Source of the DNA: Noviherbaspirillum sp. UKPF54
GTDB lineage: Bacteria > Pseudomonadota > Gammaproteobacteria > Burkholderiales > Burkholderiaceae_D
Length of the DNA: 64,000 nt
Assembly: GCF_007874125.1 (NCBI RefSeq)
Contig: NZ_CP040128.1
Location: 682,001 to 746,000, forward strand
Direction of reading: 5' to 3'
Shown: positions 18,094 through 25,846 of the stretch, piece after piece
Position numbering within the stretch: position 1 is the first letter of the stretch
Layout: the number at the start of each line of letters is the position of its first letter
Translations under genes and position numbers: made by a program
Notes under the pieces: model-generated
Told to the model about the DNA's origin: nothing
What the model saw: only the letters and a program-made list of their open reading frames with translations
Databases searched by the model: none

Positions 18094-19353
18094 TTACCCG
18101 TTTTCCACGAACATCCGTCCCTCCTGCAGGCAGGCGCACAGTTCGCGGTACACCGCCGTCATCTTTGCCCTGGAACATTCCGGCCCGACGGCGCGCAGGA
18201 TGCGCCGCGCCAGCGGCCCCTGCTGCAGCATGACTTGCAGCGGCGCATGCCACAGGCTCTCGTGCACCGGGTCGTCGAGCGCGATCTGTCCCACCAGGTG
18301 CGCCCACAGCTCGCCGGCCGTGCAGCGCTTTTCCGGCACGCCCATCAGGGCCAGATAGCCGGCATGGTCGATCACGGCCTGCTCCGCGTCGCGCAGGCAA
18401 TCCTGCAGGATGGCGGCCAGCGCATTGGTCGGGATTTCCTGCTGCGCCAGCAGGGCGGCGTCGGGCGCGCGGTACAGCAGGCGCACAGCCGACACGGCGG
18501 CGGCGGCGACGGCCAGGTCGGCGCGCGTGCATTCCTGGGTATCGACCACGCGGATCTCGATGGCGCTGCGGTCGAAGCGCGCGATGGCACCGCGCGAGTT
18601 GAGCCATTCGTGCCGCAGCACGCCGCGCGGGTCGTGGCGCGCGATGTCGCGGTACATCGGTTCCAGCACGCGCTGCTCGTAGGCGCGGCGGCTGGTGATG
18701 GTTTCCGGCACCACCAGCCCGGCGATCGACGGGATATTCCTGGCGTTGTCGCAGTACACGCGCATGCGGTAATCGGCGAAGCCGGTCGCGCGGCCGTCGG
18801 CGATCGGGGAACTGGCCGCCAGCGCAGGCAGGATCGGCAGCACCAGCCGCACCGCCGCGTGCAGCCGCGCGAATTCCCGGTCGTCGGCGAACGGCAGGTT
18901 GATGTGCATGCTCTGCAGGTTCAGCCAGCCGTGGCTCCTTGTATCGAAAGCGCTCTCATAGGCGCGGTAGATTTCCTCGTTCTGGTGCGGCCACAGCGCC
19001 GTGTCGGTCGCCGGGTTCATCCACGGATGCATGGCGGTGGGCATCAGGCAGGCGCCGTGCGGTGCCAGCCGCTCGTTGATTTCCCGTACCTCGCTCTGGA
19101 AGGCGTCCTGCAGCATGGACAGCATGATGATCGGGCGCAGGTTCTTCACCTCGATCAGGTGCAGCGCCAGTTCGTTCGACCATCCCAGCAGGCCGCGCCG
19201 CACCTCGCCGACAACGGCATCGTCGGCGTCGCGCAGCAGGCGGTCGGCGATCGGCCGCACCGACAGGCTGTCGCGGTCGACGATCATGTATTCCAGTTCG
19301 ATGCCGTAGCCGGAAAAGACGTGCAGCAGCGGAGGATCGTCGTCCGTCGTCAT
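18094..19353 (-). CDS. GCS2-family carboxylate-amine ligase
   Basis: A 419-residue protein of the glutamate-cysteine ligase 2 (glutamine-synthetase fold) superfamily. It has the opening metal-binding motif GYGIELEYMIVD, an ELALHLIEVKN strand, and SRGAIARFDRSAIEIRVVDTQE near residue 265-285, as expected for the ATP/Mg site. These enzymes form an amide bond between a carboxylate and an amine. The ATG overlaps the stop of the upstream ATP-grasp gene (ATGA), so the two are translationally coupled. A true gamma-glutamylcysteine synthetase role is not favoured, given the coupling to a second ligase and a peptidase. Confidence 0.85.
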   Translation of the reverse strand: MTTDDDPPLLHVFSGYGIELEYMIVDRDSLSVRPIADRLLRDADDAVVGEVRRGLLGWSNELALHLIEVKNLRPIIMLSMLQDAFQSEVREINERLAPHGACLMPTAMHPWMNPATDTALWPHQNEEIYRAYESAFDTRSHGWLNLQSMHINLPFADDREFARLHAAVRLVLPILPALAASSPIADGRATGFADYRMRVYCDNARNIPSIAGLVVPETITSRRAYEQRVLEPMYRDIARHDPRGVLRHEWLNSRGAIARFDRSAIEIRVVDTQECTRADLAVAAAAVSAVRLLYRAPDAALLAQQEIPTNALAAILQDCLRDAEQAVIDHAGYLALMGVPEKRCTAGELWAHLVGQIALDDPVHESLWHAPLQVMLQQGPLARRILRAVGPECSRAKMTAVYRELCACLQEGRMFVENG

Positions 19354-20825
19354 GTGATGTTTCCCCTGAGCGCCTCGATGCGCTTGCGGAACACGCCCAT
19401 CACCTCGCGGTACAGCGCATCGCCCAGCACCGCGTCTTCATTGCCGGCGTCCACGTTCGGGTTGTCGTTGATCTCGATCACGCACACCTGGCTGCCGACC
19501 TGCTTCAGGTCCACGCCATAGAAGCCGTCGCCGATCAGGTTGGCGGCCGCCACCGCCGTCTTGATCACCTCGTCGGGCGCCTCGCCCACCGACAGCGCCT
19601 CGGTGCGGCCCTCGTAACTGTGCTGCGACTCGTGCTTGATGATTTGCCAGTGGCCGGGCGCCATGTAGTACTTGCAGACGAACAGGGGGCGCTGGTCGAG
19701 CACCGCGACGCGCCAGTCGAATTCGGTGGGCAGGAATTCCTGCGCCAGCACCAGTTCCGACTCGCGCAGCAGCTCGCTGACCTTGGCCAGCAGTTGCGCC
19801 TCCGATTCGACCTTCACCACGCCCAGCGAAAACGCCGAATCGGGCTGCTTCAGGATGCACGGCAGGCCCAGGGTCGACACGATCTGCTCGACGTTGCCCT
19901 GGTGGACCACCATCGTCTTCGGGATCGGGATGTGGTGGCGCGCCAGCAGTTCGGCCAGGTAGATCTTGTTGGTGCAGCGCAGGATCGAGTCCGGATCGTC
20001 GATCACCACCAGGCCCGAGTCGGCCGCCTGGCGCGACAGCTGGTAGGTGTAGTGGTTGACGTTGGTGGTTTCGCGGATGAACAGCGCGTCGAAATCGGCC
20101 AGTCGGCCCGCATCCTTGCGCGCGATCAGTTCCGCCTGCATGTCGAGCACGCCGGCGGCGTCGACGAACTTGCGCATTGCTTCCGCATTGGATGGGCATT
20201 CGGAGCGCTCGGCATCGTACAGGATCGCCAGCGACGGCTTCCTGCGGGCCGGCGTCGTGGAGCGGATCTTTTGCTCGCGCAGGAAGTCGATCGCCGCCTG
20301 CGCCGCGCAGTCGCGGTCATGCTGGGGGATGTCGCGCACGCTGCCGGAATAGATGCCGCACAGGTGCCAGCGCTCGTTGGCGCGTTCGAAGCGGGCGTGC
20401 AGCACCGGCGCGCGCAGCATCTTGAACAGCGCATCGGCCAGCGGCTGGTGGCGCCGTCGCTGCTCTTGCGCGCTATCCCGCCCGAAGTAGATGTTCAGGT
20501 CGATGAAATCCTCGCTGTCGCGCGCCAGCGCGCAGTCGATCAGATCGCCGAGCTTTTCGGTGATGTCCTGCACCAGGCTTTCCGATTGCAGCGATTTCAT
20601 CGCTTCCACGTCCGGTACCGGCTGGTGGCCGCGCGCTTCCGCCAGCAGCGACACGTAGTAGCCGTCGCTCTGGTAACGGTAGGTGCGGCAGAGGTTGAAG
20701 ACTTTGGTGGAGTTGCTGTCCCCGTAGGCCGGGTCCATCAGGTAGGTTTGTGCAGGGATGACGGTGACGCCTGGGATGTCGCTGGGCCAATCTTGCTGCT
20801 GACTTACGACGAAAAGGATATTCAT
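19350..20825 (-). CDS. RimK-type ATP-grasp ligase with N-terminal RLAN-like domain
   Basis: A 491-residue ligase. The C-terminal ATP-grasp domain (about 290-485) shows CILKQPDSAFSLGVVKV (ATP-binding Lys), VLAQEFLPTEFDWRVAVLD and the Mg-binding GVDLKQV...VIEINDNPNVDAG. The N-terminal roughly 200 residues match the RimK-like ATP-grasp N-terminal (RLAN) type, starting MNILFVVSQQQDWP. Such ligases add amino acids to a carboxylate through an acyl-phosphate. The start overlaps the stop of the upstream C39-like peptidase gene (ATGA), and its own stop overlaps the GCS2 gene. The three genes are clearly one unit. The substrate is unknown. Confidence 0.88.
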   Translation of the reverse strand: MNILFVVSQQQDWPSDIPGVTVIPAQTYLMDPAYGDSNSTKVFNLCRTYRYQSDGYYVSLLAEARGHQPVPDVEAMKSLQSESLVQDITEKLGDLIDCALARDSEDFIDLNIYFGRDSAQEQRRRHQPLADALFKMLRAPVLHARFERANERWHLCGIYSGSVRDIPQHDRDCAAQAAIDFLREQKIRSTTPARRKPSLAILYDAERSECPSNAEAMRKFVDAAGVLDMQAELIARKDAGRLADFDALFIRETTNVNHYTYQLSRQAADSGLVVIDDPDSILRCTNKIYLAELLARHHIPIPKTMVVHQGNVEQIVSTLGLPCILKQPDSAFSLGVVKVESEAQLLAKVSELLRESELVLAQEFLPTEFDWRVAVLDQRPLFVCKYYMAPGHWQIIKHESQHSYEGRTEALSVGEAPDEVIKTAVAAANLIGDGFYGVDLKQVGSQVCVIEINDNPNVDAGNEDAVLGDALYREVMGVFRKRIEALRGNIT

Positions 20826-21553
20826 GGTACTTCCTGTCGCCCCGGTCTGGGGGGGTGAATGATAAGCAGGTTCGCATCGTGCGTGACGATGCCGAGCAGT
20901 ACCGCATTGACGACACGGTCGATACTCAGCCAGTACTCGTGCGCGCTGGCGTAGGGATTCTTGGCGTACGGGTCGACCACCAGCACCTGGCGGCGCTCGC
21001 GGTCATAGCCGGCGATCACCACGAAATGCCCGGAGGGCAGGCCGCGCACGTCGTCGGGCTTGTCTTCCGGGCCGTATTCGCGCGGTACCCGGTACAGGTA
21101 GGTCGAAGACAGGCCGGTAATGATCGGCAGGCCGCGCCGCAGGATGCCGCGGATCAAATAGCGCGACAGGTCCAGCAGGCGCAGCCGGCCGCCGCGCGAA
21201 AGGAATTCCAGGTAGCCGGTGGTGGCGTGTTGCAGCCGGTAATCCATCTTGATTTCGCGCTGCCGGCGCAGGCGGTCGGCGATGTCGACCCCCGGCGCGA
21301 ACCAGGTCGGGTCGAACACGGTCAGGTTGTAGGTATAGATCGTCGCCTTGTAGCCCTTGGCCAGCGCATCGCACGCGAGAAACACCGCGAAGGTGCCGCC
21401 GTGCTCCAGCCGGCCGGCGCGCGCGATGACCTCGGCGAGTTCCTCGTCCTCGCCCCAGTAGCGGTACACCGAGTGCAGGCAGGTCGGGCCGCAGGTGGTC
21501 TCGTCCGGCTGCGGGAGAATCTTGACAGGGAGTTCCAGTACGGGATGGCTCAC
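20822..21553 (-). CDS. C39-like papain-fold cysteine peptidase
   Basis: A 243-residue protein. The catalytic Cys lies in QPDETTCGPTC near residue 20, with the oxyanion Gln six residues before it. The catalytic His is in SGHFVVIAGYD and the Asp in VLVVDPYAKNP. This is the complete C39/papain-like triad but without any ABC transporter fusion. I prefer the GTG at 21553 (AAGG about 7 bp upstream) over an ATG at 21589 that has no ribosome-binding site. It is first in the operon with the ATP-grasp and GCS2 ligases and could release or process their peptide substrate or product. Confidence 0.82.
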   Translation of the reverse strand: MSHPVLELPVKILPQPDETTCGPTCLHSVYRYWGEDEELAEVIARAGRLEHGGTFAVFLACDALAKGYKATIYTYNLTVFDPTWFAPGVDIADRLRRQREIKMDYRLQHATTGYLEFLSRGGRLRLLDLSRYLIRGILRRGLPIITGLSSTYLYRVPREYGPEDKPDDVRGLPSGHFVVIAGYDRERRQVLVVDPYAKNPYASAHEYWLSIDRVVNAVLLGIVTHDANLLIIHPPRPGRQEVP

Positions 21554-21870
21554 GGAAATGCCTTGGCAATAGACGCAGTCATCAATCATTAGCGAAGAAA
21601 AAATATTCTTTCTTCCGCAAGCCCTCCCAGCATTTTTGATGCCAGTCGCAACAAGCAGCGGCGAAGCGGAAACGAGCTTGCATGATGTCGCTAATGACTT
21701 CACTTGCATGTAAAAGTTTCCAGCCGTTGCTGCATTCCCGCTGGGGGCGCAGCGCCGGGCACGAATGCTGCATATTCACAAGTTCCAGGTCCGCCTCGCC
21801 CGGCGGCGACGGCGGCTTCTACGCCGCGCGCGTATCTTCTTCATGCCCGTTCGTTCAGGAGGTTTTCCAC
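21554..21870. other. Divergent promoter region, no gene seen
   Basis: 317 bp between the ligase operon (minus) and the secreted-protein gene (plus). An AT-rich patch near 21590-21625 and another near 21700-21720 are likely promoter positions. I see no RNA gene or operator that I can name. Confidence 0.45.
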
Positions 21871-22641
21871 ATGAAAAGTCTTTGGACCATTGCTCTCGGG
21901 TTAAGCGCCCAGGCCGCGCTGGCGCAGATGCACCCGCCGCCGCAGCCGATGCCGGACGCGCCGGTCCAGTCGGCCCCGACCCTGCCGGAACCGGGCTCCG
22001 ATGCGTCGGGCACTTCCACGCTGAGCGCGCCCGGCGCTTCCGGCGGCGCCGGCACCTCGGGTGCGTCGGGTGGCTCCTCGTCGTCCGGCCCCGGCTCCGA
22101 TGCCCACGGCGGCAGCGCCGACACGCCGGGCAGCGTGCAGGACGCCAGCGGCGCGTCCGGCATGCAGTCCGAAGCCGGCGCCGAACTGCGCGCCGCGCCG
22201 CCGCCGGTGGCGCGCGTTCAGCCGCGCACCCAGGGCGACGTCACTTACCTGTGCGGCGGCGTGGGCGCCGAAGAGGCCGCCTACATGACGCAGCAGGCGC
22301 GCGGCTACGACCTGATGCTGACCTTCGCCGCGCGCGACGGCTCCTACCTGGCCGACGTCAACGTCGACATCCGGGATGCGCAGGGCAAGCAGGTATTGCA
22401 GGCCAATTGCGATGCGCCGATGATGCTGGTCGACGTGCCGAAAAGCGGCACCTACCGCATCCGCGCCGACGCCGCCGGCTACGAGCTGGACCGGACCGCC
22501 AAGGTGCGCGCCAAGCAGAAGGCCGGGCCGCACGTCGCCTCGGTGGTGTTGAGCTGGCCGCAGCAGGTAGCCGAAGGGCCGGCATCTCCCGGCGCCGCCA
22601 CCGGCAGCAGCGGCGGCGAGCGCAGCAGCGGCGCGCGCTGA
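21871..22641 (+). CDS. Secreted protein with low-complexity Ser/Gly-rich linker
   Basis: A 256-residue exported protein. It has a clear signal peptide (MKSLWTIALGLSAQAALA, cleavage before QMHP). The next roughly 90 residues are a disordered Ser/Gly/Ala/Pro stretch. The C-terminal domain (about 120-235) has paired Cys residues (TYLCGGVG and QANCDAP) and beta-rich segments like a carboxypeptidase-regulatory fold. The start has AGGAGG 9 bp upstream. It precedes the AI-2E family transporter gene by 2 bp, so the two are co-transcribed. The function is unknown. Confidence 0.7.
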   Translation: MKSLWTIALGLSAQAALAQMHPPPQPMPDAPVQSAPTLPEPGSDASGTSTLSAPGASGGAGTSGASGGSSSSGPGSDAHGGSADTPGSVQDASGASGMQSEAGAELRAAPPPVARVQPRTQGDVTYLCGGVGAEEAAYMTQQARGYDLMLTFAARDGSYLADVNVDIRDAQGKQVLQANCDAPMMLVDVPKSGTYRIRADAAGYELDRTAKVRAKQKAGPHVASVVLSWPQQVAEGPASPGAATGSSGGERSSGAR

Positions 22642-22643
22642 CG

Positions 22644-23855
22644 ATGGCCGCCGGTATCGATCCGCGCCCCGGGGAGTTCGGCCAGGGCGAGCCGCTGGCG
22701 GCGCAGGGGCCGAGCGCCGAGGGGAGGGCGCCACGGCGCCCCGTGCCGGCCCGCTCCACGTTCTCGCCGCGGCGCGCGCCGGAGCCGCTGATGTTCAGCG
22801 ACACGCAGTTTTTCCGGCGCACCGTCTTCGTCAGTGGCATGACGATCGCGACCGCGCTCGTGCTGGCGCTGATCTGGAACGCCAGCGAGGTCTTCCTGGT
22901 GCTGTTCGCATCCATCCTGCTGGCGGTGCTGGTGCGCGCCCCGATCAACGGGATCGTGCGGCACCTGCGGCTGACGCCCAACATGGCGCTCGGCTTGTCG
23001 GTGCTCGCGCTGGTCTCGGTGCTGGGCACGCTGGTGTACATCTTCGCGGTGCCGATGGCCGAGCAGGTGGGGCAGCTGATGTCGCAGCTGCCGCGCGCCA
23101 TGGCGCGCCTGCGCCAGTCGCTGCGCGAATACCAGTGGGCCAGGCCGCTGCTGCTCGAAATGTCCCATGCCCAGCTGGACTTGCGCACGCTGGTGCAGGC
23201 GCGCGGCCTGATCTCGTCGACCGCCTCGGCCCTGATCGGCCTGCTGATCGTGTTCTTCATCGGCGTCTATCTCGCCGCGCAGCCGCGTTTGTACCAGCGC
23301 GGCTTCATGAACCTGCTGCCCAAGCACATGCGCCCGCGCACGGCAGAAGTGCTCGACGAAATCGGCTCGGTGCTGCGCTGGTGGCTGCTCGGCAGGCTGA
23401 TCGTCATGCTGCTGGTCGGCTTTGCCGCCGGCATCGGGCTGTGGTGGCTCGACATCCCGCTGGCCGCCACGCTGGGCGTATTGAGCGGCATGCTCGAATT
23501 CATTCCCTATCTGGGGCCGATCCTGTCGGCGATTTCGCCCTTGCTGATCGCCTTCAATGTCGGGCCGACGCAGGCATTTTATGTGCTGATGCTGTATGTC
23601 GCGATCCAGACCGCGGAAGGCTACCTGATCTCGCCGTTGATCGAGCAGCGTACGGTGTCGCTGCCGCCGGCGCTGGTGATTTTCGCCACCGTGCTGCTGG
23701 CGGCGCTGGCCGGCCCGCTGGGCGCGGTGCTGGCCTCGCCGCTGACGGCGGCGGGCATCGTCGCGGTCAGGCTGCTGTACGTGGAAGACGTGGTGGAGCA
23801 GGTGGAGAAGCTGAATGCAGGAGGAGAGGCTGGACGCGCAGGCAGGCCTGGGTAA
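22644..23855 (+). CDS. AI-2E family transporter
   Basis: A 403-residue membrane protein of the AI-2E (TqsA/YdiK/PerM) family. About eight helices lie in two sets of hydrophobic segments separated by a soluble helical region (about 125-185). The conserved C-terminal loop LEFIPYLGPILSAISPLLIA and the final GPLGAVLASPL motif are present. The first 50 residues form a polar extension, so an internal ATG at 22791 is an alternative start. Members export diverse small molecules or act as Na+/H+ exchangers; the family name does not prove autoinducer export. Confidence 0.85.
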   Translation: MAAGIDPRPGEFGQGEPLAAQGPSAEGRAPRRPVPARSTFSPRRAPEPLMFSDTQFFRRTVFVSGMTIATALVLALIWNASEVFLVLFASILLAVLVRAPINGIVRHLRLTPNMALGLSVLALVSVLGTLVYIFAVPMAEQVGQLMSQLPRAMARLRQSLREYQWARPLLLEMSHAQLDLRTLVQARGLISSTASALIGLLIVFFIGVYLAAQPRLYQRGFMNLLPKHMRPRTAEVLDEIGSVLRWWLLGRLIVMLLVGFAAGIGLWWLDIPLAATLGVLSGMLEFIPYLGPILSAISPLLIAFNVGPTQAFYVLMLYVAIQTAEGYLISPLIEQRTVSLPPALVIFATVLLAALAGPLGAVLASPLTAAGIVAVRLLYVEDVVEQVEKLNAGGEAGRAGRPG

Positions 23856-23890
23856 CACGGAAAGCGGACGTGACGCGCGGCGGATAACGA

Positions 23891-23919
23891 CCGGACGCGG
23901 CGCTCTGCACCGCGTCCGG
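23891..23919. terminator. 10-bp inverted repeat between convergent genes
   Basis: The arms CCGGACGCGG and CCGCGTCCGG with a 9-base loop lie between the AI-2E transporter stop and the entericidin stop. No T-run is present on either side, so its action as a terminator is inferred from position and stem strength. Confidence 0.5.
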
Positions 23920-23947
23920 AAGGTGACTTATTTCCGGTTCCGGAATA

Positions 23948-24085
23948 TTACTTGTTCTTTTCCGCTGCGCCTTCGACCTTTTCACCGCCGCGCTGCACGT
24001 CCTGCCCGAATCCCTTCATGGTGTTGCAAGCGGACAGGCCGTAGGTAGCGATCAGAATACTCAGGATGGAGACGATTTTTTTCAT
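23948..24085 (-). CDS. Entericidin-type small lipoprotein
   Basis: A 45-residue lipoprotein. After MKKIVSILSILIATYGLSA comes Cys20 in the lipobox LSAC, then NTMKGFGQDVQRGGEKVEGA, closely matching the entericidin A/B family. Entericidins are small envelope lipoproteins linked to stationary-phase or osmotic lysis, with the A member acting as antidote to B. Only one copy is present. An AGGAA ribosome-binding sequence precedes the ATG. It follows the YqjK-like gene by 39 bp on the same strand and may share the stress-membrane transcript. Confidence 0.85.
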   Translation of the reverse strand: MKKIVSILSILIATYGLSACNTMKGFGQDVQRGGEKVEGAAEKNK

Positions 24086-24124
24086 GATTTTTCCTTTCAG
24101 GTTGACGACAAAAAACGTTCCGCC

Positions 24125-24553
24125 CTAGCGTGGCGGTACATGCGGCGGAACACCGGGCGGTACGCGCGGTGGAATCAGCGTCGCGAGATTGGCCACCGTG
24201 GTCAGGAGCCGCACGATCGCGTCGATGTTCGAGGCGGTGCGCGGCAGCGGCGCGGCGGCTGGATTGCCGCTGCGTACAGTGTTTTTCGCTGCGCCGCGCG
24301 CCACCCGGCTCGACACCAGCGCCAGCACCGTCGCTGCAGCCGCGGCGGTCATGAGTGGATGCTCGGCCACCCAGCGCAATGCCTTGCTGCGCGGGAAGCC
24401 CGGGCCGGCCAGCGCATAGGAGGCATGGTGCCCGGCCGGATGGGCGGGATTGGCGTGCAGTTCCGGCTGGTTCAGCAGCATGCGCCGGTAGTGCTCCCTG
24501 CTGACCTGCATGCGCGCCAGGATGGATTGACGTTCCTCTTCGAGTGAACTCAT
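24125..24553 (-). CDS. YqjK-like small membrane-associated protein
   Basis: A 142-residue protein. The N-terminal helix (SLEEERQSILARMQVSREHY) is followed by a hydrophobic helix at about 65-85 (LMTAAAAATVLALVSS) and a Pro-rich C-terminus with PPRVPPGVPPHVPPR. The order (DUF883, holin-like, this protein) matches the E. coli yqjD-yqjE-yqjK arrangement, where YqjK is also a small protein of unknown role. The start overlaps the holin-like gene stop by four bases (ATGA), which fixes it. Function is inferred only from position. Confidence 0.65.
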   Translation of the reverse strand: MSSLEEERQSILARMQVSREHYRRMLLNQPELHANPAHPAGHHASYALAGPGFPRSKALRWVAEHPLMTAAAAATVLALVSSRVARGAAKNTVRSGNPAAAPLPRTASNIDAIVRLLTTVANLATLIPPRVPPGVPPHVPPR

Positions 24554-24918
24554 ACGCTTTCCTTGATGACGTCCAGATCGCGCCGGAATTCGGTGCGCAG
24601 GGTATTGGCAATCGGCTGCGAGCGGAAATGCTTCAGCGCCAGGTTGAGGCAGACGCCGGCGATACCGCCGTACAGCAGGACCACGAACCATGCCGCCAGC
24701 GCCCGCAACGGTGAATCCCAGAAACTGACGATGATCGCCAGCCCGAGGAATACTGTCGCCAGCAGGGAAAACAGCACCGCGACCGCGAAGCCGGCGATGC
24801 GCAATGCGATGTTGTGCTCCTGGATCTTCAGCTCGACCCGCAGCAGGTCGAAGTAGTCGCTGACGCGGTCGAGCGTGATGAGATAGAGCTGCCTGGATTT
24901 ATGGAGTGCCGAAATCAT
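24550..24918 (-). CDS. Holin-X/YqjE-like membrane protein
   Basis: A 122-residue protein of the phage-holin-superfamily (Actinobacterial Holin-X/YqjE) type. Two adjacent hydrophobic helices (about 42-65 and 72-95) follow an amphipathic N-terminal region. Despite the name there are no phage genes nearby. In proteobacteria this protein pairs with the DUF883 protein YqjD, which tethers ribosomes to the membrane in stationary phase. It lies between the DUF883 and YqjK-like genes on one strand. Confidence 0.78.
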   Translation of the reverse strand: MISALHKSRQLYLITLDRVSDYFDLLRVELKIQEHNIALRIAGFAVAVLFSLLATVFLGLAIIVSFWDSPLRALAAWFVVLLYGGIAGVCLNLALKHFRSQPIANTLRTEFRRDLDVIKESV

Positions 24919-25008
24919 CGCTTCTCCTGGTGCATGGAAAATCGACAGGCAGGCGGCCGCAATGCCGTGCGCTTGCGCCCGGCGCTCGAGGCAGCCTGCC
25001 GGCGGGCG

Positions 25009-25404
25009 TCAGCGGCGCTTGAACAGCAGGCCGAGCAGCAAGCCTGTGCCGGCGGCTACGGCCAGCGACTGCATCGGCTTGTCCTTGACGTACTCGGTCG
25101 TGGTTTCCATGCCGCGATTCAGCTGGCGGTTGGCTTCGCTTGCCAGGCCCTTGGCCGCGTAGCGCATCGAGCTGAATTTCGACATCAGCTGCGTATGCGC
25201 CTGGCTCAACTCGTCGTCGGACAGGCTGGGCGCGCGCGTCATCAGCGCATCCAGGTCGTTCTTCAGGTTCGACAGTTCGCTGCGCAGTGTTGCGCCGACC
25301 CGCTGGGCCGAGCCCTTGGCGTCGCTGTACATGCTCTTGGCGGCGCTGCTGGTCGAGGAGATCTTGTCGCTGCCGTTGCCGGTAGAGAGATTGGTTGTTT
25401 CCAT
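25009..25404 (-). CDS. DUF883 (ElaB/YqjD-like) membrane-anchored protein
   Basis: A 131-residue protein. A long amphipathic helical region (about 30-105, with LRSELSNLKNDLDALM) is followed by one C-terminal transmembrane helix (SLAVAAGTGLLLGLLFKRR). This is the ElaB/YqjD pattern, in which the C-terminal helix anchors to the inner membrane and the N-terminus contacts ribosomes. The ATG at 25404 has AGGAG upstream; extending the frame would lose it. First gene of the stress-membrane operon. Confidence 0.85.
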   Translation of the reverse strand: METTNLSTGNGSDKISSTSSAAKSMYSDAKGSAQRVGATLRSELSNLKNDLDALMTRAPSLSDDELSQAHTQLMSKFSSMRYAAKGLASEANRQLNRGMETTTEYVKDKPMQSLAVAAGTGLLLGLLFKRR

Positions 25405-25846
25405 GAGTCGCTCCTGGGTTGAAGTGGACAAAACAAAAGAGATGAACGATGAAAGAGATAACAATCATCAGTTGCCATCGCAGCCCGTGCTGCAGCAGCC
25501 GCGCAGGATGACTGCATCGATCGTTGCAACCACGAAAACATGACGGCACATCATCACGGCGGCCCTCCGTCTGTGGCCTGCGCCCAGTGCGCAGCAAGGG
25601 ACATGCCAATCCACGATCAACGGCAATCGGGCAGAAAAGGGCGCGTAATGCCTACCTATGGCGCGAGCCGCATGTAAAGCGGTAAAAACGGCGGGCATTC
25701 TTTGCAGGAGTTGCATGTAATTCTTGCAACTGGCATGGCATATCTTCACAAGAGCATGCCGCGGCTCTACTTGCAGAATGTATCCACAAGGAAACATAAT
25801 TGCAGCAACACTGCAGAACGTTTCCATCCCCGCAAGAAAGGCAGCC
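25405..25846. other. Divergent intergenic region, no gene seen
   Basis: 442 bp between the DUF883 operon and pilU. The left half carries no pattern I recognise. The right part, about 25690-25815, is AT-richer and should contain the pilU promoter. No RNA gene or repeat is evident. Confidence 0.45.

Noticed and set aside
18094..19353. Glutathione biosynthesis (gamma-glutamylcysteine synthetase)
   Set aside because: GCS2-fold similarity alone is not enough. The gene is coupled to a RimK-type ligase and a peptidase, and no glutathione synthetase is adjacent.
22644..23855. Quorum-sensing autoinducer-2 exporter
   Set aside because: The family name is historic. No LuxS or Lsr genes occur in the window, and many members are unrelated to AI-2.
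24550..24918. Prophage remnant suggested by the holin-like protein
   Set aside because: The protein is the chromosomal YqjE/Holin-X type, flanked by YqjD-like and YqjK-like genes. There are no lysin, capsid or tail genes.
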